64,000 nucleotides of DNA from JBBQVZ01 sp963695975 (GCA_963695975.1 CAVOIB010000012.1:27480-91479); one strand, 5' to 3'; shown: positions 23,340 to 32,683, numbered from the stretch's first letter. The notes: generated by a model not told the origin, from the sequence alone. A program made the numbers and translations.

Positions 23340-24295
23340 CCGATCTGCAGTGGGGACGGTTGTCGAACGACGCCTTCAACGTGGCACTGTTCGGGTACGT
23401 CGCGGGGATGGTCGCCTACTTCGCCTACCTCGCGTTCCGGCGCGACGGCATCTGGAGGGTCGCGAGGACGATCGCGTTCGTCGGGCTCGGGGCGAACCTC
23501 CTGGCGGTGACCGGGCGTGCGCTCGCCGCCCACCGGGTGCCATGGGGCAACATGTACGAGTACTCGATCCTGCTGGCCATGCTGGTCGTGGCTGCGTACC
23601 TGTTCATCGTGGAGGGCCACTACAAGGTCCGGACCCTCGGTGGGTTCGCCCTGATGTTCGCCGCGTTCACGATGGCGATCGCCGTGTCGTTCCTGTATGT
23701 AGACCCACTTCCGCTGGTACCCGCGCTCAACTCCTACTGGATCAAGATCCACGTGGTCGCGGCCATCGCGGGTTCGTCGCTGTTCGCGCTCGGCGGCGGA
23801 GTCCTCACCATCCTGTTCCTGGTCCAGGACGGGCGAGAGCGCCGGGAGCTGGCCATACGAGGCGCGGCAGGGCTGCCGCCGATCATGGGGGGATCCATCG
23901 ACATGGACGCTCCGCCGGACTTCTCTCCCGACGCCGACGAACCGGCGACGCCCTCGCCCGCCGGGCGCAACGGGTTCCTCCCTCCCGCGGCGACGCTCGA
24001 TCGGATGGCCTACCGGGTGATCGCGTTCGCTTTCCCGATCTGGACGTTCGCGGTGATCGCCGGCGCGATCTGGGCGCAGAAGGCTTGGGGCCGGTACTGG
24101 GGATGGGATCCGAAGGAGACATGGTCGTTCATCACGTGGACGATCTATGCCGGGTACCTGCACGCCCGATCGACGGCGGGATGGAAGGGCCGGCCAGCTG
24201 CCCTCATCGCACTCATCGGCTTCGTGTCGCTCCTGATCACGTACTACGCCGTGAACCTATGGATCGTCGGGTTGCATTCATACAAAGGCTTCTAG
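23336..24295 (+). CDS. ccsB: CcsB/ResC, cytochrome c synthase heme-handling component
   Basis: 319 residues, about eight helices. GRYWGWDPKETWSFITW is the tryptophan-rich WWD-type motif that presents heme; histidines in AAHRVPWGNMYEY, KIHVVAAI and LHARSTAGW are the expected heme ligands. It has an insert of some 70 polar residues (around EERRELAIRG to LPPAATLDR) between helices, longer than in many relatives. GTG start overlaps resB. Confidence 0.93.
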   Translation: MTDLQWGRLSNDAFNVALFGYVAGMVAYFAYLAFRRDGIWRVARTIAFVGLGANLLAVTGRALAAHRVPWGNMYEYSILLAMLVVAAYLFIVEGHYKVRTLGGFALMFAAFTMAIAVSFLYVDPLPLVPALNSYWIKIHVVAAIAGSSLFALGGGVLTILFLVQDGRERRELAIRGAAGLPPIMGGSIDMDAPPDFSPDADEPATPSPAGRNGFLPPAATLDRMAYRVIAFAFPIWTFAVIAGAIWAQKAWGRYWGWDPKETWSFITWTIYAGYLHARSTAGWKGRPAALIALIGFVSLLITYYAVNLWIVGLHSYKGF

Positions 24296-24326
24296 CGCGC
24301 GAAAAGAGCGGTCACCCGAAGGGTGG

Positions 24327-24332
24327 TACAGT
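24327..24332 (+). promoter_or_regulatory. Extended -10 TGGTACAGT of the oxidase operon
   Basis: TACAGT preceded by TGG lies 60 bases before the ctaC TTG start; GGGGAGG at 24376-24382 is the ribosome binding site. No Rex-type site is seen in this 97-base gap. Confidence 0.45.
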
Positions 24333-24392
24333 GCGCGCGGCTCGGCGCCCGCCACAGCGTCGGAGCGCCCTCACCGGGGAGGCAAGCAGGCA

Positions 24393-25493
24393 TTGCGGAA
24401 GAGGCTGCTCTGGGTCCCGGGCCTCGCGGCCCTCGGCCTCCTGCTGGCTTCCTGCGCCCCGCACGCCAGCCAGGACTCGCTGAAACCGGCCGGTCCGTAC
24501 GCCCAAGAGATCAAGAACCTGTTCGTGCCGGTCTTCTGGGTCGCCGTGGCGGTGTTCGTGATCGTGGAGGGCGGGATCGTCCTCATCCTTATCCGCTATC
24601 GGCACCGCAAGCGGAGCGAACGGATGCCGCCCCAGACCCACGGCAACACGCGTCTGGAGGTCGGATGGACGATCCTTCCCGCGATCGTGCTGGCGTTCGT
24701 GACGGTTCCGACCGTGGCGACGATCTGGGACCTCGCGCGCAAGCCTCCCGCGGACGCGCTGCACGTCACGGTCGAGGGGCATCAGTGGTGGTGGGGATTC
24801 CAGTACACGGATGCCGACATGAAGACGACCTACGGCGATCAGGAGCAGATCAGGGTCGCCGACGTGATGGTGATCCCCACGGGGCGCACGGTCTATCTCG
24901 ACCTGGCGTCGGTAGGCGGATTGATCGGCGGCAAGACCCCGGCAGAGGCCGACTACGCGGTGATCCACTCGTTCTGGGTCCCGCGACTGGCGGGCAAGCA
25001 GGACGTCGTGCCCATGCGCACGAACCACATCCTGTTACAGGCGGACGAGCCCGGCTGGTACTACGGACAGTGCGCGGAGTTCTGCGGCCTGCAGCACGGC
25101 AGGATGAAGTTCCGCGTTCGTGCGCTCTCATCCGCCGACTTCGACGCGTGGGTCGCCAACGAGAAGGAGCCGGCCGTCACGTCGCAGGAGGCGCTCGTCC
25201 AGCAAGGGGCGGACCTGTTCGCGAACGGCGTCGGCAGCGGCGGGCAGTGCGTCGCGTGTCACGCGATCGGCGGCGTGAATGCCGGCGTGGACGCCGGCCC
25301 GAACCTCACGCATTTCGCCGCCGAGACGCATTCCTGCTTCGCCGGCTGCGACTGGAACACGAGCGATACCGAGTCGTTGAAGGCGTGGCTGCGCGATCCC
25401 AACGCCGTCAAGCTGGGCGCGAAGATGCCCAACTACCACCTGACCGAGGACGAGATCACCGCGCTCGTCGCCTACCTGCAGAGCCTGACGTGA
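24393..25493 (+). CDS. ctaC: Cytochrome c oxidase subunit II with fused cytochrome c (caa3 type)
   Basis: 366 residues starting at TTG. LLLASC (C21) is a lipobox, so the protein is a lipoprotein. Two helices follow, then the CuA domain with ligands in HSFWVPRL and CAEFCGLQHGRMKF. After residue 270 comes a cytochrome c domain: CVACH is the heme site and KMPNYH gives the Met ligand. The fusion is typical of caa3 oxidases, which accept electrons from a cytochrome c. The C-domain also has an extra Cys pair (SCFAGC). Confidence 0.95.
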   Translation: MRKRLLWVPGLAALGLLLASCAPHASQDSLKPAGPYAQEIKNLFVPVFWVAVAVFVIVEGGIVLILIRYRHRKRSERMPPQTHGNTRLEVGWTILPAIVLAFVTVPTVATIWDLARKPPADALHVTVEGHQWWWGFQYTDADMKTTYGDQEQIRVADVMVIPTGRTVYLDLASVGGLIGGKTPAEADYAVIHSFWVPRLAGKQDVVPMRTNHILLQADEPGWYYGQCAEFCGLQHGRMKFRVRALSSADFDAWVANEKEPAVTSQEALVQQGADLFANGVGSGGQCVACHAIGGVNAGVDAGPNLTHFAAETHSCFAGCDWNTSDTESLKAWLRDPNAVKLGAKMPNYHLTEDEITALVAYLQSLT

Positions 25494-25506
25494 AAGGTTC
25501 GATCAC

Positions 25507-27381
25507 ATGGCCAGCGTGACGCTTCCCGGGAGCCGGGCGAAAGGCATCGCTCGCCCGGTGGCGCTCACGGGCTTCTGGAGCTGGTTCACCACCGTCGACC
25601 ACAAGAAGATCGGGCTGCTGTACGGGTTCTCGGCGTTCGTGTTCTTCATCATCGGCGGGTCCGAGGCGCTGCTGATCCGCGCGCAGCTCGCCCGCCCGGA
25701 CCAGACCCTGTTGAACGCCGCTCAGTACAACCAGATCTTCACGATGCACGGGCTGACCATGGTGTTCCTGTTCGTGATGCCGATGTCGGCGGCGTTCTTC
25801 AACTACTTCATCCCGCTGATGATCGGCGCGCGCGACGTCGCGTTCCCCCGGCTCAACGCGTTCAGCTTCTGGGTGTTCCTGCTCGGCGGCCTCTTCCTGT
25901 ATTCGAGCTGGTTCCTGGGCGGCGCGCCGAACGGCGGCTGGTTCGGCTACGCCCCGAACTCCACGACCGATCCCACCATCGGGATGACGTTCTACGCGCT
26001 GGGTCTGCTGATCACGGGGATCGCGAGCACCGCCGGAGCCGTGAACCTCGCGGTAACGGTGATCAACATGCGCGCGCCCGGGATGTCGTTCTTCCGCCTG
26101 CCGGTGTTCGTGTGGATGGGGCTCGTGGTGCAGCTGCTGCTCGTGTTCTCACTCCCGATCATCACCGTGGGGTTGTTCGAGCTGCTGTTCGATCGCCGGT
26201 GGGGAACGCACTTCTTCGATCCGACGGCGGGGGGGGACCCGATCCTGTGGCAGCACCTCTTCTGGTTGTTCGGGCACCCGGAGGTCTACATCCTGATCCT
26301 GCCGGCGTTCGGGATCATCTCCGAGACGATCCCGGTCTTCAGCCGTAAGCCGCTGTTCGGTTACCAGTTCGTGGTGTTCTCAGGTATCGCGATCGGCTTC
26401 ATCGGGTTCGGCGTGTGGGCGCACCACATGTTCGCCGCAGGTCTCGGTCCGGTGGCCAACACCGCGTTCGGCATCTCGACGGCGATCATCGCGATCCCGA
26501 CGGGCGTGAAGATCTTCAACTGGATGGCCACGATGTACGGAGGCGATCTGCTGTTCAAGACCCCGATGCTCTTCTCGATCGGCACCGTGACGATGTTCGT
26601 CATCGGCGGACTGTCGGGGGTCACGCACGCGATCGTGCCGGCCGACTATCAGCAGACCGACACGTACTACATCGTTGCCCACTTCCACTACGTGCTCTTC
26701 GGGGGTGCCATCTTCGGGCTGTTCGCGGGGATGTACTACTGGTGGCCGAAGGTCTTCGGCCACCTGCTCTCAGAGGGCCTCGGGAAGGTGCATTTCTGGA
26801 TCATGATCGTGGGGTTCAACCTCGCGTTCGGGCCGATGCACATCCTCGGTCTGCAGGGCATGATCCGCCGCGAATACACGTACCCCGCATCGCTCGGCCT
26901 GACGTTCTGGAACGAGATCTCCACGCTCGGTGCGTTCATGATCGCGGTGGCGATCCTGGTCTTCATCGCGAACGTCGTCATGACCCAGAGGAAGCCTCGG
27001 GGACTGGAGAACGACGACCCATGGGACGCGCGGACCATCGAGTGGATGACGTCGTGCCCGCCGCCCGTCTACAACTTCGACGAGATCCCGCAGATCCACT
27101 CGCTGGACGAGTTCTGGCATCGCAAGTACGCGGAGGACAAGAGCGGACGGTTGGTGCCCGTGCAGGCCGGAGCCGCCCCGGACGACGCGCATCACGCCGA
27201 TAGTGGTGCGGGGCACGGGATCCACCTGCCGAGCCCGTCGTATTGGCCGCTCGTCGCCGCGCTCGGGTTCCCGTTGCTCGGCTACGGCGTGCTCTACTCG
27301 TGGTGGGTGGTCGGGCTGGGAGCGGTCGTCATGTTGGTCGGTCTCTACGGCTGGGCGCTCGAGCCCTCGGTGGCGGAGTAA
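25507..27381 (+). CDS. ctaD: Cytochrome c oxidase subunit I
   Basis: 624 residues. TMHGLTMVFLF gives the low-spin heme a ligand, GHPEVYILILP the CuB histidine cross-linked to tyrosine, and AHFHYVLFGG the high-spin heme a3 and heme a ligands. YSSWFLGGAPNGGWFGY is the region near the D-channel and heme propionates. Twelve core helices are followed by a hydrophilic linker (VQAGAAPDDAHHADSGAGHG) and two more helices, so the C-terminus is longer than in the basic subunit. Reduces oxygen to water and pumps protons. Confidence 0.97.
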   Translation: MASVTLPGSRAKGIARPVALTGFWSWFTTVDHKKIGLLYGFSAFVFFIIGGSEALLIRAQLARPDQTLLNAAQYNQIFTMHGLTMVFLFVMPMSAAFFNYFIPLMIGARDVAFPRLNAFSFWVFLLGGLFLYSSWFLGGAPNGGWFGYAPNSTTDPTIGMTFYALGLLITGIASTAGAVNLAVTVINMRAPGMSFFRLPVFVWMGLVVQLLLVFSLPIITVGLFELLFDRRWGTHFFDPTAGGDPILWQHLFWLFGHPEVYILILPAFGIISETIPVFSRKPLFGYQFVVFSGIAIGFIGFGVWAHHMFAAGLGPVANTAFGISTAIIAIPTGVKIFNWMATMYGGDLLFKTPMLFSIGTVTMFVIGGLSGVTHAIVPADYQQTDTYYIVAHFHYVLFGGAIFGLFAGMYYWWPKVFGHLLSEGLGKVHFWIMIVGFNLAFGPMHILGLQGMIRREYTYPASLGLTFWNEISTLGAFMIAVAILVFIANVVMTQRKPRGLENDDPWDARTIEWMTSCPPPVYNFDEIPQIHSLDEFWHRKYAEDKSGRLVPVQAGAAPDDAHHADSGAGHGIHLPSPSYWPLVAALGFPLLGYGVLYSWWVVGLGAVVMLVGLYGWALEPSVAE

Positions 27382-27384
27382 CGG

Positions 27385-28002
27385 ATGGCCGACGTCTCGA
27401 TCGCCAAGGGGCACGACGAGCACGGGACCACCACTGGGCTGCCGCACACCAAGCTCGCGATGTGGCTGTTCCTGTCGTCGGAATGCTTGCTGTTCGGCGC
27501 GCTGATCACGAGCTACGTGCTCTACCGCGGTGCCAGCATCAAGGGGCCCTACCCGGCCGACATCTTCGACATCGCCTACACCTCGGTGTCGTCGTTCGTC
27601 CTCCTCGCCAGCTCGCTCACCATGGTGCTCGCGCTCGCCGCCGCGCAGAAGCGCGACTTCACGCGCATGCGTCTGTGGCTCCTCACGACCGCGATGCTCG
27701 GACTGACGTTCGTCGGTGGCCAGGTCTACGAGTTCACGAGCTTCTACCATGAGGGGCTGTCGATCACGACGAACCTCTTCGGGACGACGTTCTTCGTCCT
27801 CACCGGTTTCCACGGCGTCCACGTGACCGTCGGTATCCTCATGTTGCTGTCGCTCACCGGGTTGTCGTTCGCGGATCGGCTCCCCGAGGATCCGGCGTTC
27901 CCGGTCGAGATGGTCGGCCTGTATTGGCACTTCGTCGACATCGTGTGGATCATCATCTTCACCGTGGTCTACCTGATCCCCACCGGACCGCCGGGGAAGT
28001 AG
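27385..28002 (+). CDS. ctaE: Cytochrome c oxidase subunit III
   Basis: 205 residues with five helices. LAMWLFLSSECLLFGALITSYV contains the conserved Glu (in SSE) near the lipid-filled cleft, here as LFLSSECLLFG; GFHGVHVTVGILML and YWHFVDIVWIIIFTVVYLIP are the signature last helices. It starts three bases after ctaD stop, in one operon with the other subunits. Stabilises the active site of subunit I. Confidence 0.95.
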   Translation: MADVSIAKGHDEHGTTTGLPHTKLAMWLFLSSECLLFGALITSYVLYRGASIKGPYPADIFDIAYTSVSSFVLLASSLTMVLALAAAQKRDFTRMRLWLLTTAMLGLTFVGGQVYEFTSFYHEGLSITTNLFGTTFFVLTGFHGVHVTVGILMLLSLTGLSFADRLPEDPAFPVEMVGLYWHFVDIVWIIIFTVVYLIPTGPPGK

Positions 28003-28007
28003 GAACC

Positions 28008-28361
28008 ATGTCAGAGGCCCAGATCGAACACGGAGCCGCCGAGATCGCGGAGATCCGCGAGGAGCGGGCGCACGCGCACGCCGGGCATCCGGGCGCCAAG
28101 GAGTACGTGCGGATCTTCCTCATCCTGATCGCGATCACCGCGGTCGAGGTCGCGCTGTACTACATCCGCGATGAGCTGGGAGCCTGGTTCATCCCGACCC
28201 TGTTCCTGCTGGCCGGCTCGAAGTTCGCGCTGGTGGTGCTGTGGTTCATGCACCTGAAGTTCGATTCGAGACGGTACTCGCGCTTCTTCGTGATGGGCCT
28301 GGCCGGAGCGATGACGCTGTACATGGTCGTCCTCATCACGTTCCGGGTCTTCCTGAGGTAG
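28008..28361 (+). CDS. Cytochrome c oxidase subunit IV (caa3-type)
   Basis: 117 residues from ATG 28008, five bases after ctaE; the open frame upstream is a shadow. A polar His/Ala/Glu-rich N-terminus precedes three helices: EYVRIFLILIAITAVEVALYY, the stretch LFLLAGSKFALVVLWFMHLKFD and AGAMTLYMVVLITFRVFL. The KFALVVLWFMHLKFD segment is the signature of the bacterial subunit IV/CtaF group. Likely stabilises subunits I and III. Confidence 0.9.
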   Translation: MSEAQIEHGAAEIAEIREERAHAHAGHPGAKEYVRIFLILIAITAVEVALYYIRDELGAWFIPTLFLLAGSKFALVVLWFMHLKFDSRRYSRFFVMGLAGAMTLYMVVLITFRVFLR

Positions 28362-28371
28362 GCGGCGGACG

Positions 28372-29202
28372 ATGAACCTCCCCCCGTGGCACATCCACCT
28401 CGACGTCTGGTTGTTGTTCGGCTCGATCGCTGCCGCATACCTCATCGCGGGCCGGCGCCATGAGCGGGAAACGGGCGAGGCGACGGACACGCGACGGACG
28501 CGCTTCTTCCTCACGGGGATCGCGGTGCTCTGGCTGGGCGCCGACTGGCCGATCCACGACCTGGCCGAGCGCTACCTCTATCACATCCACATGGTCCAGC
28601 ACCTGCTCTTCACGCTGGTCGCGCCGCCGCTCCTGATCGCCGGGATCCCCGTCTGGCTGCTGCGGCGCTTCCTTCGGCCGAGGAGCATCGCGACGGTGTT
28701 CCGGTTCGTCACCCGGCCCTTGGTCGCGCTCATCCTGTTCAACGGCGTCCTCCTGTTCGTGCACTGGCCGGCGGTCGTGGAGCTTTCCGTCCGGTCGGAG
28801 TGGGCGCACTTCGGGCTGCACGTCCTGCTGGTGTCGACAGCGCTCGCGATGTGGTGGCCCGTGATGTCACCGCTGCCCGAGTACCCGGCACTCCCCGCGC
28901 CGGGGCAGATGCTGTACCTCTTCCTGCAGTCGCTCGCCCCGACGATCCCTGCTTCGTTCCTCACGTTCGGGGACCATGCGCTTTATCCCGTGTACGCAAC
29001 GTTCCCGCGGATCTGGGGCATCGGGGTCCTGACGGATCAGCTCATGGCCGGCCTGATCATGAAGCTCATCGGCGGCGCGATCCTGTGGGGATTCATCGCG
29101 GCGATCTTCTTCCGGTGGTACCGGCAAGAGGCGCGCGAGGATTGGGACGCCTCTCGCTACCGTGACGTCGAGCGAGAGATCCGCGCGGAGATGACCCGAT
29201 GA
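28372..29202 (+). CDS. ctaG: CtaG, cytochrome c oxidase assembly factor (caa3 CtaG type)
   Basis: 276 residues with about seven helices, of the multi-helix caa3-CtaG family (unrelated to the copper chaperone CtaG/Cox11). Recognised stretches are HIHMVQHLLFTLVAPPLLIAG, split as HIHMVQHLL and VAPPLLIAG, and DQLMAGLIMKLIGG; the histidines may bind copper. It follows the oxidase subunits by ten bases and overlaps the cupredoxin gene by four. Needed in Bacillus for caa3 assembly. Confidence 0.9.
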   Translation: MNLPPWHIHLDVWLLFGSIAAAYLIAGRRHERETGEATDTRRTRFFLTGIAVLWLGADWPIHDLAERYLYHIHMVQHLLFTLVAPPLLIAGIPVWLLRRFLRPRSIATVFRFVTRPLVALILFNGVLLFVHWPAVVELSVRSEWAHFGLHVLLVSTALAMWWPVMSPLPEYPALPAPGQMLYLFLQSLAPTIPASFLTFGDHALYPVYATFPRIWGIGVLTDQLMAGLIMKLIGGAILWGFIAAIFFRWYRQEAREDWDASRYRDVEREIRAEMTR

Positions 29203-30185
29203 CCGATCAGCTCACGGACGAGCGGCCGGCTCCCCCGGCGGAACAAGGACCCAGAGCCCGCCAGAGCCTCGTGCTCCCGATCGCTCTTCCGCTCATCACG
29301 TTGGCGATCATCGGCCTCGTGCTCTTCGGATTCTCACGCGTCTTGCTGTCCACGTCGGCGCACGCGGCGACGTTCGTCGCGCTGATCGTCGCGATCGCGA
29401 TCATGGTGGTGGCGATCACCGTCGCCTCCCGTCAGAGGCTCTCGAACGGCTCGCTGATCTCGATGGTCGTCGCGATCGGCGGCATCGCCATGCTGGCCGG
29501 AGGTGTTGCGATCGTGGCGATCGGCACCGGCAAGAAGGAAGGGCCCGCACCGCTCGTCGTGGCGCTCACCGCTCCCGAAGGCGCGGCCGTGAGCGGCTTC
29601 GCGGAGACCGCTCTGCAGTTCAAGGCGGGTCAACCGACCTCCATCGAGTTCGACAACCAGGACCCCGGGGTCCCCCACAACGTCGTGATCTTCGCCGAGG
29701 ACCCCGCGAAGAACCCGCAGGCCGCCGCGCTGTTCACGGGCGAGAAGGTGACCGGGCCGGCCAAGACCGCGTACGCGGTTCCGGCGCTCGACGCCGGCAC
29801 CTACTTCTTTCACTGTGAAGTGCACCCCGCGACCATGACCGGGACGATCGAGGTCGGCTCCGGCCCTGGGGCGCTCTCCGTGGTCGCCGAGGGGCTGGCG
29901 TTCAACACGAAGGAGATCGATCTCGTCGCTGGTCAGCCGACGAAGCTGCTGTTCGAGAACAAGGATGCGGGAACGCCGCACAACATCGCGATCTACGATG
30001 ACTCCTCGAAGTCCGTGACCTTGTTCCAAGGAGAGCAGTTCCCGGGGGTCGACACGAGGACCTACGACATCCCGGCGCTCGACGAGGGGACGTACTACTT
30101 CCAGTGCGACGTGCACCCGGTCATGAACGGGAGCGTCGTCGTGGGGCCGGCCGGGGGCGCGCCCAGCTCATCGCCGTCCGGCTGA
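29199..30185 (+). CDS. Membrane-anchored tandem cupredoxin
   Basis: 328 residues: three helices in the first 110 residues, then two plastocyanin-like domains in a row. Each has the type I copper set: His of PHNVVIF with Cys-x-x-His-x4-Met in CEVHPATM (domain 1), and His of PHNIAIY with CDVHPVM (domain 2). The domains are clearly duplicates. Two blue-copper sites facing outside next to the oxidase genes suggest an electron carrier between the bc complex and the caa3 oxidase, or a copper store; neither is shown. Confidence 0.88.
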   Translation: MTDQLTDERPAPPAEQGPRARQSLVLPIALPLITLAIIGLVLFGFSRVLLSTSAHAATFVALIVAIAIMVVAITVASRQRLSNGSLISMVVAIGGIAMLAGGVAIVAIGTGKKEGPAPLVVALTAPEGAAVSGFAETALQFKAGQPTSIEFDNQDPGVPHNVVIFAEDPAKNPQAAALFTGEKVTGPAKTAYAVPALDAGTYFFHCEVHPATMTGTIEVGSGPGALSVVAEGLAFNTKEIDLVAGQPTKLLFENKDAGTPHNIAIYDDSSKSVTLFQGEQFPGVDTRTYDIPALDEGTYYFQCDVHPVMNGSVVVGPAGGAPSSSPSG

Positions 30186-30205
30186 GCGCTTCGCGCCACC
30201 CCTGC

Positions 30206-30211
30206 TAGCGT
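30206..30211 (+). promoter_or_regulatory. -10-like TAGCGT, leaderless spacing
   Basis: TAGCGT is followed by seven bases and the ATG at 30219, which decides that start over the in-frame GTG at 30210. Confidence 0.4.
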
Positions 30212-30218
30212 GGGCCAC

Positions 30219-30755
30219 ATGCCTCGCCGCTCCTCGATGGTTCGGATCGGCGTCGCCCTCACCCTTCTGGTGTCCATCGCCGCCTGCACGCGCGGCGCGA
30301 GTGGCGCCGACGATCCCCTGGGTGCGAAGCCTATGAGCTCGCCGGCGCCCGCGCTCGCCGGGCAGACGTTGGACGGCTCCACCGCGTCGCTCGCGGCACT
30401 CGAGGGGAACGTGGCGGTCGTGAACTTCTGGGCCACATGGTGCAAGCCGTGCCGCGAAGAGCAGCCGGAGCTGGAGCGGGTCCATCGAGAGTATCGCGAT
30501 CGAGGCGTGACGTTCCTTGGCGTCGACGAGCGCGACGACCCCGCGGCCGCCCGCGCCTGGGTGCGAGAGTTCCGTGTCACGTACCCGAGCATCGTGGACG
30601 AAGCGGGCTCGTGGGCCGACGACTTCGGTCTGTTCGGCTATCCGGACACGTTCGTGGTGGACACCGTCGGCACGATCCGGTGGGCGATCTACGGCCAGAC
30701 GAGCGCCGCGCAGCTCCGGGAGGTGCTGGACAGGGTCCTTGCGCCCTCGTCCTGA
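30219..30755 (+). CDS. TlpA/ResA-like thioredoxin lipoprotein
   Basis: 178 residues. A lipobox (SIAAC) near residue 21-25 shows export and lipid anchoring. The thioredoxin domain has NFWATWCKPCREEQPELE with active-site CKPC, GVTFLGVDERDD, and the cis-proline in FGYPDTFVVD. Proteins of this group reduce apocytochrome c or oxidase copper-site cysteines outside the membrane, taking electrons from CcdA, encoded upstream. It converges on the heme A gene 32 bases later. Confidence 0.9.
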   Translation: MPRRSSMVRIGVALTLLVSIAACTRGASGADDPLGAKPMSSPAPALAGQTLDGSTASLAALEGNVAVVNFWATWCKPCREEQPELERVHREYRDRGVTFLGVDERDDPAAARAWVREFRVTYPSIVDEAGSWADDFGLFGYPDTFVVDTVGTIRWAIYGQTSAAQLREVLDRVLAPSS

Positions 30756-30787
30756 GTGCGTGCCCGCAACGCCGGCCCCGCCCGGCC

Positions 30788-32614
30788 TCAACGCCCGATC
30801 GGCGCGAGCGCGTCGAGCGCAACCGCACCGAACAACGCGGCGAGGTAGACGATCGAGTAGGTGAACACGCTCCATGCGCGACGCGCGCTCCCATGGCGCC
30901 ACAGGCGCAGCGTTCGGTAGACGAAGACGCCTCCGAGCGCGAGCGCGGTGAGGAGATAGATGGGTCCCATGTGCCCGATCGGGCACAGCAGGAGCGTAGC
31001 GGCGAACAGCACGAGCGAATAGAGGAAGATCTGGCGGCGGGTCTCGTCCTCGCCCTTCACCACCGGGAGCATCGGCACGCCGGCCGCCGCGTAGTCGGTC
31101 TGGTACCGCATCGACAGCGCCCAGAAGTGCGGCGGCGTCCAGACGAAGATGATCGCGAACAGGATCCATGCGGGGGCGGCAAGCGTTCCCGTGACCGCCG
31201 CCCAGCCGACGAGCGCCGGCGCCGCGCCGGCAGCTCCGCCGATCACGATGTTCTGCGCGGTCGTGCGCTTCAGCCACAACGTATACACGAAGACGTAGAA
31301 GGCGATCGCGGAGAGGGCGATCGTCGCCGCCAAGACGTTCACCGTGATCGACAGGAAGAGGTACGAGACGGCGCCCAAGATGAAGCCGAAACGGAGGGCG
31401 CTGTCGGACGTGACCGCCTGGGCTGGCAGGGGGCGCCGCCGCGTCCGGCGCATGATCTCGTCGATGTCGCGGTCGAGATACATGTTGATGGTGTTCGCCG
31501 AACCGGCGGCGACCGTGCCGCCGATCAGCGTGGCCAGCATCAGACCGACGGGAGGGATGCCTTTCGCGGCAAGCATCATCGCGGGCACCGTCGTGATCAG
31601 CAGGAGGACGATGATCCTCGGTTTGGTGAGGCGGACGTAGGCCGTGACGGTGTCTTTGAACGAGCCGCCGGCGGATCCTCCCTCCGCGTCGTCGACGGGT
31701 ACATCCTCCACGCCACCCGTCGCACGAGGCATCCGGCTGGCGACCGTCGCGAGCGCGACGAGCGTCGACCAGATCAACACGGAGAGCGCGACGTGGAGCA
31801 CGATGGCCCATGGACGCAGCAACGACCACACGTTCAGCGCACCGGAGAGGATCTGCCCCGCGAACAGAGCGAGCGCGAGCGTCGAGAGCACGACCAGGTC
31901 CTTCGACCGTGTCGCCATGGTCCGGGCGCGGATCGTCACCCAAGCCACGAGGAGGAAGACGCCGGCCGCTAGGAGGCGATGGACGAACATCGCCGTCGCC
32001 GCGCCGCCGAGTGCGGGCACGAGCCGGCCGTTCATGAGTGGCCAGTCCGTGAACGCGAGTCCGGCCGAGGTCGCCCTCACGTACGTCCCGACCAGGAGGA
32101 GGACGCCGGTGACCCCCGTCGTGAGGACCGTGAGTCGCGCGTACCCCCGATCACCAGCGGGGGTCTCGCGCCCCGCTTCCCGGCGCGCCACGCAGGAAGC
32201 GTTCGCGGCCACGAAGATCACGTCGGCGACGAACGCGAGGGCGACGGCGAAGTGGATCGTCACCCACCAGCGGTTGAGGTCCGTGCGCACGACCACGCCT
32301 CCCAGGACCGCCTGTCCGATGACGAGGGGGACCGCCGCGACGGCCGGCCAGACGATCGACGGGACGTTCCGATAGGAGCGCCAGGCGGCGACGGCGGTCG
32401 TCGCGACCAGGATCGTCACCACGAACACCAGGAACCGGTGGGAGAACTCGATCAACGAGTGGATCGTCCCGGAAGGGAAGAGCCGGCCGGGCTCGCACGC
32501 CGGCCACGTCGTGCACCCCAGGCCCGAGCCTGTCCCTCGCACCAGTCCCCCCACGCCGAACAAGACGATCGTTGCGATGGCGGTGGCGGTGGCGAGCTTC
32601 CGGAAGCGATCCAT
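30788..32614 (-). CDS. CtaA-CtaB fusion: heme A synthase plus heme O synthase
   Basis: 608 residues joining two enzymes of one pathway. Residues 1-294 are heme A synthase (CtaA/Cox15): histidines H59, H121, H212 and H274 and the Cys pair C34/C40 in GLGCTTWPAC. A polar linker (about 295-318) leads to a UbiA-type prenyltransferase, heme O synthase (CtaB/Cox10), with the Asp-rich NTINMYLDRDIDEIMRR and the region WTPPHFWAL. CtaB adds a farnesyl tail to heme b, CtaA oxidises the product to heme A for the oxidase. Both halves look complete. The order is reversed relative to the reaction order. Confidence 0.93.
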   Translation of the reverse strand: MDRFRKLATATAIATIVLFGVGGLVRGTGSGLGCTTWPACEPGRLFPSGTIHSLIEFSHRFLVFVVTILVATTAVAAWRSYRNVPSIVWPAVAAVPLVIGQAVLGGVVVRTDLNRWWVTIHFAVALAFVADVIFVAANASCVARREAGRETPAGDRGYARLTVLTTGVTGVLLLVGTYVRATSAGLAFTDWPLMNGRLVPALGGAATAMFVHRLLAAGVFLLVAWVTIRARTMATRSKDLVVLSTLALALFAGQILSGALNVWSLLRPWAIVLHVALSVLIWSTLVALATVASRMPRATGGVEDVPVDDAEGGSAGGSFKDTVTAYVRLTKPRIIVLLLITTVPAMMLAAKGIPPVGLMLATLIGGTVAAGSANTINMYLDRDIDEIMRRTRRRPLPAQAVTSDSALRFGFILGAVSYLFLSITVNVLAATIALSAIAFYVFVYTLWLKRTTAQNIVIGGAAGAAPALVGWAAVTGTLAAPAWILFAIIFVWTPPHFWALSMRYQTDYAAAGVPMLPVVKGEDETRRQIFLYSLVLFAATLLLCPIGHMGPIYLLTALALGGVFVYRTLRLWRHGSARRAWSVFTYSIVYLAALFGAVALDALAPIGR

Positions 32615-32683
32615 GGGTGATGGGCCGAGCCCGGCTCATGATATCCGCAGCGACTCGAGGGCGAGGTTGCGATACTGGGGCCC

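Noticed and set aside
24313..24325. CACCC-GAA-GGGTG hairpin before the oxidase operon
   Set aside because: The 5-bp stem is too short and has no U-tract for a terminator; it overlaps the region where the -10 element starts.
29809..29819. TTCACTGTGAA palindrome
   Set aside because: It encodes the copper-ligand region FHCEVH of the cupredoxin and has the wrong spacing and orientation for a Rex site.
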